DNA of 64,000 bases from Streptomyces sp. JH14. Lineage in GTDB: Bacteria > Actinomycetota > Actinomycetes > Streptomycetales > Streptomycetaceae. Made by a program: the position numbers and the translations under genes. Below, piece after piece: positions 45,201 through 52,408 of this stretch (position 1 is its first letter; each line of letters starts with the position of its first letter). Under the pieces are notes generated by a model. It saw nothing but the letters and a program-made list of their open reading frames with translations, had not been told where the DNA came from and made no database searches. The stretch lies in the NCBI RefSeq assembly GCF_029428675.1, contig NZ_JAJNEL010000002.1, positions 248,001-312,000 of the forward strand, written 5' to 3'.

Positions 45201-47702
45201 GAGGTCGTCGGCAAGGATCGCCTTCAGACGCCCCCAGTCCGCCGGATTGCGGTCCCGCAGCCGCTCCATTGCGGCACGGGCGCCCGCACGATCGGTGGGC
45301 TCCCCGGCGTAGTGGGCCTTCACCAGTTGAAGGTCTCCGAATGGATTCCCCTGGTTCTCGACGGCCTGGGCGCTGAGCAGGCGGAGAAGGTCCTGGTGGT
45401 GGCGGAGGGCAAGGCCGCTGGCGAGTTCGGAGGCGTCGTCACGGCTGTCGGAGAAGGCAATCGCCTTGCGCCTGCCGTCGGGAAGGTGGCCGAGGGCTTC
45501 GGTCACCAGCACCTGGTTGATCTTGTAGAAACCGGTGCGCATCCGCCGGACCGGCGCGTTGCGCAGCCGGTCAGGAGATTCCAGCGGGATGAACCGGCCG
45601 TCCCGGTCGTACTTGATCTCCCAGTCGTCGCCGCAGGCGGGGCAGCGAGTGGGGAAAGCCTGCAGCCGGGCTGGGTCGTAGGCCGGCTTCTTGCCTTCCT
45701 TGTCCAAGGGCACGGAGATGTGGAAGGACCATCCGGAGTGCTGCACGTCCCGGTTCTCCAGGCGGCCGGTGGCGGGCTGGTAGGCGCTGCGGCGGAACTC
45801 GAACTCGACCTGCGGCCCGCCGTCGGACAAGCCCGCGTGCCAGTCGGGGCCGTCGAGGCCGAGGCCCTTGGTGCGCGGCCAGTACACGACGTAGTTCGCG
45901 GCGGTGGGTGCGCCGCTGGCTTCGTCGGGGAGTAGGTCCAGGTCCGGGAAGTCGGTGTGGAGGGCACCGGTGAACTTGCGCCGCTGGGTGTCCTTGGGGC
46001 TGGCGTACCCGCCGAGCATGAGGTCGCCGCAGGCCTGGCAGGAGAGGAGCTCCAGTACGCGGGCACCGCAGGTGCAGCGGGACGTGGGATCGGCGAAGAG
46101 CCGGCCGACCCGCCGTTCGGGACCGTGTTCCACGGGGATGTCGGGGCAGTTCGGGTCGGAGCAGGCCCAGATGCCCTCGATGTTCCGGAAGAAGAAGTGG
46201 GCGCGGAGCTGGGGAAGTTCGGGGCCCTGGGCGGAGCCGAGTACGCGCAGCACGCCGTGAAGTGCCTCCTGGCGCTGTTCCTCGGGGACGTCCGGGAAGA
46301 GGTTCTTCGCCAGTGCGGGGGCAGGCAGAGCACGAGGCTTGCCATCTGGGGTGAGTGCGCGCTGGAGCGCCGGGCCAAGACCGGTCTCCCGGGCCAGGAC
46401 GACGGCTTCGTCCTGGGTGACGGGGGCCTTCGCGGCCTGCGCGAGGCGTTCGGCGTGGGCGGCCAGTCCGCCCTCGCCGTGGATCTCGTTCGCTTTCCCG
46501 GGGATGATCACGCGCCGGGAGCTGGGCAGGGCGAAGAACCCGTCGAGGAACTCGTCGTCCCGGCCGGCCTCCAGAGAGGCGGACGCGGCGAGTACACGGA
46601 ACTTCTCGGGGCTCTCGTCGAGACCGAGACGGTGGCGGAGGTTGCGCAGCAGGTAGGCCACCTCGGTGCCGGCCGTGCCGCGGTACATGTGGAGCTCGTC
46701 GAGGATCAGGGTGAAGCAGGCGTCCGGGGTCTCCTCCAGCCACTTCCTCGTGGCGCTGAAGACGTGCTCCTCCTGCTTGCGAAGCAGCATGATGTTCAGC
46801 ATCGAGTAGTTGGTGACCATGATGTCCGGCGGTGCGGCCTGCATGTCCCAACGGGCGTGCATCTCCGCTCCGCCAAGGCGCGGGATGAAGGGCCGCAGCT
46901 CCTCGTCGAGCTTCTCGTCGGCCTTGCGCTGCCGTTCCTGGACCTCCCGCAGGTACTGCCGGAGACGGAAGTTCGCCGGCTCGGAATCGCGGCTACCGGA
47001 GACGGGGGTGGCTCCGGTGTAGCGGCCGAAGTAGAAGCGGTGTCCGTTGCGCTTCCGGTCCAGCCATTCGTGGGCCTCGCGGCTGTCCAGTGACTTCCGG
47101 AGCCGGACCAGTTGGTCGTCGGCGAGGGCGTTGGTGGGGTAGAGGATCAGCACGCGCATCGCGGCAGGGTGCCCCTGCTCGCTCTGACGGCTGGGCACGT
47201 AGTCGCCGTCTCCCCGCCACCATTCCCGCTGCATCGCACGGGTGCCCTGCCAGTGGGCGGACTCGGCGACCAGGTCGGCGAGGACGGGCAGCAGGAAGGA
47301 CTCCGTCTTGCCGGAACCGGTGCCTGCGGTGACCACGAAGTCCTTGCCCTCGCAGGCGGCGACCAGGGCGTCGTGCTGATGCTGGTAGAGGCTGGTCACG
47401 CCGTCGGGGAGCGTGAAGCGGGCGAACTCGGCCGCGTCGGGGTGCGCCCCCGCTTCGGCGAAGGACTCTGCGATGCCGACGCCCCGGGAGGCGTACCGCG
47501 GGCGCAGTTCGATCAGCGGGTCGCGCCAGGCCCCGTTGTCCCGGTCCAGGAGATTGCGCCGTTCCTCCATGACGGAACGGTCATCGACGCCGAAGGGGGT
47601 GTCGTAGTAGCGGAAGAGTGCGCTGCGCAGGTCGTCGAAAGTGCCCATGACGTCCTGGACATCGGTGTTCGCCACTGCCGCCGTCTGCTGTTCGACGCTC
47701 AC
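42237..47702 (-). CDS. DruE-like DEAD/DEAH helicase with DUF1998 domain
   Basis: A giant 1821-residue helicase. Starting at GTG 47702 (GTGA overlap with the upstream stop), the first 100 residues are unknown, then: Q-motif region SLYQHQHDALVA, Walker A VVTAGTGSGKTE (123-134), ILYPTNALADDQ, DELH Walker B (335-338), motifs V and VI in TTTMEAGVDIGPLNTV and FNYQQRVGRAGR. Long insertions carry Cys pairs (CTCGA, CQACG, CPACG, CRSCH/CTKC) that should bind zinc. The C-terminal DUF1998 signature is CRSSCYACLRDYSN. Length and architecture match DruE of Druantia or a joined DrmA-DrmB; no other Druantia gene is present. It should translocate on DNA. It is the third gene of a six-gene coupled operon. Confidence 0.88.
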   Translation of the reverse strand: MSVEQQTAAVANTDVQDVMGTFDDLRSALFRYYDTPFGVDDRSVMEERRNLLDRDNGAWRDPLIELRPRYASRGVGIAESFAEAGAHPDAAEFARFTLPDGVTSLYQHQHDALVAACEGKDFVVTAGTGSGKTESFLLPVLADLVAESAHWQGTRAMQREWWRGDGDYVPSRQSEQGHPAAMRVLILYPTNALADDQLVRLRKSLDSREAHEWLDRKRNGHRFYFGRYTGATPVSGSRDSEPANFRLRQYLREVQERQRKADEKLDEELRPFIPRLGGAEMHARWDMQAAPPDIMVTNYSMLNIMLLRKQEEHVFSATRKWLEETPDACFTLILDELHMYRGTAGTEVAYLLRNLRHRLGLDESPEKFRVLAASASLEAGRDDEFLDGFFALPSSRRVIIPGKANEIHGEGGLAAHAERLAQAAKAPVTQDEAVVLARETGLGPALQRALTPDGKPRALPAPALAKNLFPDVPEEQRQEALHGVLRVLGSAQGPELPQLRAHFFFRNIEGIWACSDPNCPDIPVEHGPERRVGRLFADPTSRCTCGARVLELLSCQACGDLMLGGYASPKDTQRRKFTGALHTDFPDLDLLPDEASGAPTAANYVVYWPRTKGLGLDGPDWHAGLSDGGPQVEFEFRRSAYQPATGRLENRDVQHSGWSFHISVPLDKEGKKPAYDPARLQAFPTRCPACGDDWEIKYDRDGRFIPLESPDRLRNAPVRRMRTGFYKINQVLVTEALGHLPDGRRKAIAFSDSRDDASELASGLALRHHQDLLRLLSAQAVENQGNPFGDLQLVKAHYAGEPTDRAGARAAMERLRDRNPADWGRLKAILADDLDAEPELLPDLERKFSELPSLDDLASDLEGMLLKYGTNPAGPAASLQQTSAGQPWTALYNWERDREAVVETQAQEELLNRIRSRLRLETVGSLFSGGGRDFESLGLGWLCLRDDRSPLEIGLDSDQAVARASLRILGLMRRFARIRASLQRPPAPLKRFWKQVAERQGTDVQTIEDLVLGVWKDAVVDYVVKPEKVALRPGDNKTWTCRSCHRPHLHPGTGLCTKCLTPLPDLPQQYSGVLEDDYYAWKAAHRTGGFPLRTAELTGQTDRLEAQRRQSLFQDVFLGDNDVPQADGLELLSVTTTMEAGVDIGPLNTVIMANMPPTRFNYQQRVGRAGRRNSPVAVALTVCRGRSHDEHYFARPEAITNDPTPPPYLVLGMVSVFRRVLLGEVLRQAFEPLQPEDRRKGPDMTTNVHGQFGLAADWPTHRGAVRRWIAERPERVKAAAAALRAGTPESIAAIDPVTAIDELLGQVDEVAARTVGHSDLSQRLAEAGLLPMFGFPTRSRLLYRSIPQKTFPWPPADSVNRDLAVALSKFAPGSETPQDGRLLRSRGVVSLVPSGRGVQAAEDPFGPEQLVAMCRICSHVDPQAVVDAETGSAGTCPACGAESKYYRAVPFREPAGFRAAHEARDYDGYRELGSNATSARTATDLEKTAPRIHRAADDWMVVHTGSGDRYIVNTNAGKLFRFVKNTGPWRGYVALDHPKAEADLEIALGATQHTDMLFIGAKDALDTSRGLRFDISKSQQIDRFPEAYHGRRAAWYSLAALLRRAAAPHLDVQPEELLSGIHGSDAPVAAPVMAYLADSLDNGAGFSTYLGSEEHIEEFLRAVDRYVHDLEADHHAQNCRSSCYACLRDYSNMRLHPLYDWRLARDLTDALRGRKLQIDPNEHAVLLKGWADEEPNVSLKVTAAGPVALFTSDFTGEPVAVAVKHPLESAAEECGNERLQALRDEVRAGGLAARIAFADAYSLDRTPAAVIEQVRIFAEEL

Positions 47703-48691
47703 TTGGTCCTCCCGCCGGTGGCCGCCACCGGTCGCGGCATGGTCTCCAGGCTCTGCTGCAGCGAGGCCGCGATCGCCTCGGCGAGCGCCCTCGGCACGTT
47801 GTCGTACGCGCGGGTCTGCGTCTGCTTGCCCACCGAGGGCGGGAAGCCGCTGCACAGGACGGCCGCGCGCTCGTGCAGGGCGGGCAGGGGCGCATACCGG
47901 TCGACGAGGAGTCGGCCGATGCCCGCACGGCCCTTGCCGGATTCCGGCCGCCAGCGCATCGCGCCGACGCGGTGGCGGGCGAGTTCCAGGTAGACGCCCG
48001 TCTCGCGTTCGACTGTATGGAAGACGCCGTTGCGTCGGACGCGGGTCAAGCGCGCGTAGTCGGCTCCGCGCCACCGGTACAGCCCGTCCTCGTCGTCCCT
48101 TTCCACGGGGACGAACCGCTGGAGGCGCAGCTCGTACTTCTCCAGCGTGTTGGCGGTGCTCCCACCGGGCGGTGCCGACTCGGGGCCCGGCGCCGCCTGC
48201 GGAAGCAGTTCCGTCAACTGCAGGGCGGCGCAGGGAACGTAGCGGGCCCCGAGGAACTCCGCGGCTTCCTGCAGGGTCAGCGGGTCCTCGTACTGGAACA
48301 GGAGGGTGTCGGGCAGCGGGGCCTCACCGGCCTCCGGCGTGTGAGGGACGGTGATCAGCTCCATCCACTCCTGTGCCGCCTCCTCGACGCGCTTGCTGAT
48401 CTGCTCGGTGCGCGCTCCGGTCAGCACCGCGAGGCCGTCGGCGTGGGGCAGCCTGGTCAGCACCGGCGGGGCCACCGACCATCGGTCGGCGCGCAGGTCC
48501 ACGTCGATGAAGCCGAGGGCCGCGGCCTTGCGCATCCAGTCCCAGTCGGCGTACTCCTTCAGCTCCAGGCCCCATGCCTGAGCCTGGCTGCGGACCCCGT
48601 CGCGCAGTGCGGACGCCTTGCCGCCGCGGCTCTCGCTCAGCCAGCGCAGGAGGATTCCGCCGAACTCGTTGTTGCTCATCGGTCCCGTCAT
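47699..48691 (-). CDS. Unrecognised protein, second gene of the helicase operon
   Basis: The 330-residue product has no family I recognise. From the ATG at 48691, which overlaps the upstream stop (ATGA), the first 80 residues (FGGILLRWLSESRGGKASALRDGV, then WDWMRKAAALGFIDVDL) look helical with a possible winged-helix ending in DRWSVAPPVLTRL. The middle contains LQEAAEFLGARYVP, like a second helix-turn-helix. The C-terminal half has GMHRWRPE-like strands and a helix-rich tail ending just at the helicase start. It overlaps the helicase by 4 bp. A DNA-binding adaptor or loader for the helicase is a reasonable guess only. Confidence 0.75.
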   Translation of the reverse strand: MTGPMSNNEFGGILLRWLSESRGGKASALRDGVRSQAQAWGLELKEYADWDWMRKAAALGFIDVDLRADRWSVAPPVLTRLPHADGLAVLTGARTEQISKRVEEAAQEWMELITVPHTPEAGEAPLPDTLLFQYEDPLTLQEAAEFLGARYVPCAALQLTELLPQAAPGPESAPPGGSTANTLEKYELRLQRFVPVERDDEDGLYRWRGADYARLTRVRRNGVFHTVERETGVYLELARHRVGAMRWRPESGKGRAGIGRLLVDRYAPLPALHERAAVLCSGFPPSVGKQTQTRAYDNVPRALAEAIAASLQQSLETMPRPVAATGGRTK

Positions 48692-50748
48692 CGGTCCAGC
48701 TCCTTCGCTGCCTGCACGTACGCGGCCCACGAGGGCTCGACGGACGCCTGCTGGGCGTTGAGGACGGCACGGGCCCATGCCCGCGGGTTGCCGGCGCTCG
48801 TCGGCTTCGGCTTTCCGGAGTTCACCGGGCGGCCCTTCCAGCGTCCGCTCCGGCGCTCCAGGAGCCAGCCGCCGATGCCGTGGAAGCCGGCCTCAAAGCG
48901 GAGCGGGGCAGGAGTGTCGGGGAGACGTTCCGTCCACCAGTCCGGTTGCTCCGGGGCCTCCAACGTCCACAGCCGTCCGTCGGCCGCCGCGAAGAGCACC
49001 TCGTCCGCGTCCCGACGGCACAGCTCCATGACGGCTGCCGCGTCCTGGGTGGTGGCGCTCGTGCAGTCGGCGCCGGTGATGCCGGTCGGCAGGGTCTGCT
49101 CGACGAGAAGGGAGGGTGACTCCGAGGCCTTGCCGTCCACAACGGTGAAGCCGCAGACCTTGGTCATCTTCGGCTCGACGACGGCCTGGTCCGCGGTGGC
49201 GAAGTCGATCTCCACGCCTGCGTAGCTCACCGTGTGCCGGCCCGGCTCCAGGCGGAGCACCGCCAGGGGGACGGGGCGGCCCGTGGCGATCGCCTTCCTG
49301 AGCTCGGGCCGCTCTTTTCCGTCGATCAGGAGGGTGCCCGTGCCCTCCGTGGCGTCCGGGAGGACTACCTGGGGCTCGCCTCCCCGCATATACAAGTGGG
49401 GATCGAGTGAAGGCGCGAGCTTCAGTCCGCCCTCGAGGCGGAGCTTGAACTGGGCCGGGGGCTGCAGGAGGCCGACCGCGCCCTGGACCTCCTGGAGCGC
49501 TCGGCGCAGGGTGACCGCGTCGTCGAAGGTGACGGGTTTGTGCAGGGACCAGCCCTGCGGCACCCAGGCCAACTTGCTGGTGTCGGCGCTCCGGCCCGTG
49601 GTCGCGGCCTTGTCCAGCAGCCGCTGCACGTCCCGCTGTGCGGTCGGGGCAGCGAGCACCACGTGTGCCTCTCCCGGGCGGAAGCCGTCGGTGCCGGCCC
49701 AGACGCCGAGCACGTCGTCCCGTCCGAGCACCAGGACGGAGCAGGAGGGGCGGCTGAGCACCAGGTTGTCCCCGTCGCGGCGGATTCCCCTGGCGAGGGT
49801 CTCCGCGCTCGGGGCGGGCAGGCCCGTCACCTCGTAGTAGGCGGTGTCACCAAGCTGCTCCAGGCCGACGCCGCCCTTGAGCTCGATGCGCTTCTTCTGC
49901 TCCGCGGACCGCAGGCGTGCCACCCAGCTGAGACGCCCCGCGTCCAGCCGCACCAGGAGTTCGGCCCGGGTGACACCGGTGGGCACCAGCTCGTCCGAAC
50001 CATCCCAGGAAGCAGCGTAGTTGCCGATCAGCTTGGCGAGGAAGGGGCGGAACTCCGCTTCCTGCAGAGTGTTGCGGAAACCCTTGGAGAAGTGCCGCTC
50101 CATCCCCCGGATCTCGATCTGGGCCAGCAGCGTCTCCCCCGGCAGCGGCCAGGTCGTGCCGTGCTCCCGCAACGACCGGAAGAACTTCGGCATGAAGGAC
50201 CGGTCCGCGCCGCTGAGGAGCGCCTGGGACTGGGCGAACCCGATCATGCTGCGGTTGGAGGGCAGGTCGGCGGGGGCGGGAATGGTGCAGATGCCCCGCC
50301 CGCCCTTCTGGCTGTGCTGCCAGGAGGCCAGCACCTGCCACATGCGGGAGATGGGCTCGTAGTGGTGGCTGCCCAGTTGCTTCTCGTGGCCGGTCAGCAG
50401 CTCGGAGAAGCGGGCGTGGTAGGCGGTGGCCCGGTGGTTCCGGTCGTTCACCATCCGGGACGCGGCCATCACCGAGCAGGCCAGCAGCGGCAGGAAGGCA
50501 GGCACGCCGTCCTTGTCCTGCTGCCGCTTGCGCCAGCGGTAGTCCTCCAGCGCGCTGTACGGTTCCGCGGTCCCCAGCCGCAGGAACTTGCCCACGCACT
50601 GGGCGAGGGGCTCCTCCATGCCGTATCCGTGCCTGAGTTCCTGCTCCACGTCGTCGTCCACGTAGAACAGCGTCGGGTGGCCGGCGTGCTGCCGTCCGAA
50701 GAACTCTTCGGCCAGCACTTCCTGCCAGGCCTGATATGAATGGTCCAC
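48688..50748 (-). CDS. Unrecognised protein, first gene of the helicase operon
   Basis: A 686-residue cytosolic protein from GTG 50748 with a GGGGA ribosome site; the frame extends about 105 bp upstream without coding character. The N-terminal 200 residues are helical (WQEVLAEEFFGRQ, LLACSVMAASRMVND); the rest alternates strand and turn with repeated VLxLGRD and VLRLEPGRHTVSYAG-like segments, suggesting two or three beta-sandwich modules. Two possible cysteines are scattered, with no nuclease, ATPase or methylase motif. Heading the operon, it may be the recognition or trigger component. I know no homologue. Confidence 0.75.
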   Translation of the reverse strand: MDHSYQAWQEVLAEEFFGRQHAGHPTLFYVDDDVEQELRHGYGMEEPLAQCVGKFLRLGTAEPYSALEDYRWRKRQQDKDGVPAFLPLLACSVMAASRMVNDRNHRATAYHARFSELLTGHEKQLGSHHYEPISRMWQVLASWQHSQKGGRGICTIPAPADLPSNRSMIGFAQSQALLSGADRSFMPKFFRSLREHGTTWPLPGETLLAQIEIRGMERHFSKGFRNTLQEAEFRPFLAKLIGNYAASWDGSDELVPTGVTRAELLVRLDAGRLSWVARLRSAEQKKRIELKGGVGLEQLGDTAYYEVTGLPAPSAETLARGIRRDGDNLVLSRPSCSVLVLGRDDVLGVWAGTDGFRPGEAHVVLAAPTAQRDVQRLLDKAATTGRSADTSKLAWVPQGWSLHKPVTFDDAVTLRRALQEVQGAVGLLQPPAQFKLRLEGGLKLAPSLDPHLYMRGGEPQVVLPDATEGTGTLLIDGKERPELRKAIATGRPVPLAVLRLEPGRHTVSYAGVEIDFATADQAVVEPKMTKVCGFTVVDGKASESPSLLVEQTLPTGITGADCTSATTQDAAAVMELCRRDADEVLFAAADGRLWTLEAPEQPDWWTERLPDTPAPLRFEAGFHGIGGWLLERRSGRWKGRPVNSGKPKPTSAGNPRAWARAVLNAQQASVEPSWAAYVQAAKELDR

Positions 50749-51210
50749 TCTGTCCCCAATAGAGAGGGTCCGATGCCCCGTCCGTGAAATCCCGCGAGCA
50801 TGGAACGTCTTGCGCATCACGCGAGCCCGCCGCGGACAACGGGCCGCCGTCAAACGCCTCCTGGCCCGCCGACCCGTCGACCTGACAGCCCTCGACTGTC
50901 ACCGTCCCGCGCAACTTAACGCCGCGCAACAAACGAAGGCGTATCCGCTCATCCCCCACCACGTTCAACGAAAGATCCAACGCAGCGCCTGCACAGTAGA
51001 CCGGAAACCGGACATCAACTGCAGGTTCCCTGCAACCAAAGGCTACCTGTGAAGATGATGTGTGGAAACCAAGGGGATTACCAACTGCTCCGCTGTCGGG
51101 GCGGCGCGATCCGGGAAGCAAGGCCCCTGTGACACTTGCCGCCCGCCCCCGGGCGATCGCCCCGGCGACTGCTGTCCCGCCCCTCCGATCCCCTCGAGAG
51201 GCGAAGCCTT
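50749..51210. other. Promoter region of the six-gene operon
   Basis: A 462-bp gap without a supportable gene. The part 50930-51060 is the least GC-rich and probably carries the operon promoter, though no consensus could be fixed. A dyad TGCAGGTTCCCTGCA lies at 51019-51033, and GGGCGATCGCCC, a perfect 12-bp palindrome, at 51151-51162 near the end of the upstream gene. Confidence 0.45.
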
Positions 51211-52284
51211 CTACGCCGCCTCCTTCGACGCGGTTACCCCCGTCCTCATCCGCGGCTCCCTGCCGAAGAACGCACGGTACTTCTCAACCGTCCCGATCTC
51301 CTTGACGATCTTCCTTATCCATGCCTGGGTGTAGACGTATTCGTTGAAGGCTTCGTTGTACGTGCAGTACCTGGCGTCGGTGGCATACGGGTCGCCGGAA
51401 CCCTTGACCGGACGGACCTTCAGCCGCTTCCACATCGCCACGTGCTCGATGTACACGCTGAACCGGAACGGCAGTTGCTCCTCGACCCGTGCAGCGACCT
51501 GCGCCGGGCGCATCCTGTTCAGGTCCGCCACTTCGACGTGGCGGTCCCTGGTGATGACGGAACCATCCCGCCCAGCCTCGACCATGGTGCGACGCTCGTC
51601 CTCGCTCAGATCGTCGAGTTTGACGAAGTTGACCGCCAAGTCGGCGTCCGTCTTGGAGCCGGTGATAGGCACCAGCCGTACGCGGTAGTCGTACCTGGGG
51701 TCGTCGAGGACGGACGGATCGATGCCTGCCTCGTACCTGGCCACCAGGTCACGGGTCTTCCTGGGCAGCTCCCTGGCGACCTTCCGCATCTCCTCGTATC
51801 CATCCGCGGTCAGCGCCTGGACAGAGAGCGGGAAGCGGAGCCGGTCGGCGAGGCTGTAGCCGGCGCCGAAATGGCCTGTCATTTCCTGTTCGTAGTTGAT
51901 CACGTAGGCCTGCGCCCTGCCGCCCGTGGCGATCCTCAGGTTGTGCTCGTAGCGGTGTTCCACCTTGTTGCGCAGGGCGACGAAGAGTTCCGCGTTGAGG
52001 CGCACTGTGTCGCCGCTGTTGGGAAAGCGCTCCTTCAGGCACTTCTCGAGGTCCCAGGCCTTGGGTTCGCCGTCGATCATCTGGTGGCGGCCGGTCTTGG
52101 CGTCCCGGTAGTGGTAGTCGATCTTGGCCATGTGGAACTCCGCGTGGAGCAGGTAGTGCCAGGCCTTGTGCATGTGAGTGAGGAAGTCGCTGTAGTCGCC
52201 GCTGGAACTGTTCCATTCGTCGAGCGCCTTGAGGGCGTGACGCTGGGACTCCGTGAGGATGTGGTGCCACCGGGGATGTGCCAT
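51211..52284 (-). CDS. DUF3644 protein with HEPN-type RNase motif
   Basis: The 357-residue protein belongs to DUF3644: helical N-terminus (AWHYLLHAEFHMAKIDYHY, EPKAWDLEKCLKERFP), then VRLNAELFVALRNKVEHRYEHNL. The R-N-K-V-E-H box (Arg105 to His110, Rx4H with Asn after Arg) is the catalytic signature of HEPN RNases. The C-terminal 200 residues contain an acidic segment DLSEDERRTMVEAGRDGSVI and a HTH-like DLNRMRPAQVAARV. HEPN proteins are frequent RNA-cutting effectors in toxin and abortive-infection systems. It lies 124 bp after the RNase H gene and 462 bp before the helicase operon on the same strand, so association with either is possible. Confidence 0.8.
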   Translation of the reverse strand: MAHPRWHHILTESQRHALKALDEWNSSSGDYSDFLTHMHKAWHYLLHAEFHMAKIDYHYRDAKTGRHQMIDGEPKAWDLEKCLKERFPNSGDTVRLNAELFVALRNKVEHRYEHNLRIATGGRAQAYVINYEQEMTGHFGAGYSLADRLRFPLSVQALTADGYEEMRKVARELPRKTRDLVARYEAGIDPSVLDDPRYDYRVRLVPITGSKTDADLAVNFVKLDDLSEDERRTMVEAGRDGSVITRDRHVEVADLNRMRPAQVAARVEEQLPFRFSVYIEHVAMWKRLKVRPVKGSGDPYATDARYCTYNEAFNEYVYTQAWIRKIVKEIGTVEKYRAFFGREPRMRTGVTASKEAA

Positions 52285-52408
52285 GAAGAGCGTCGCTCCT
52301 TTCGTCCGGGGAGGGGGAGGTCGGTTCTCGGGGTGGTAAGGCTGTCCGCAGACGGCATGCCGTGGGCTGCCCCGCGTCTCCTGCGGCTGCCGGCCTCAGA
52401 CCATGGGC

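Noticed and set aside
42615..45935. Long plus-strand open frame opposite the DUF1998 helicase
   Set aside because: Antisense shadow: low-complexity Val/Gly/Ala composition and no motif, while the minus strand shows full helicase motifs.
37755..50748. Calling the operon Druantia
   Set aside because: Only the helicase resembles DruE; the other five proteins do not match Druantia components I know.
50810..51052. 80-codon plus-strand frame in the operon promoter region
   Set aside because: No coding bias or motif; it lies where the operon promoter should be.
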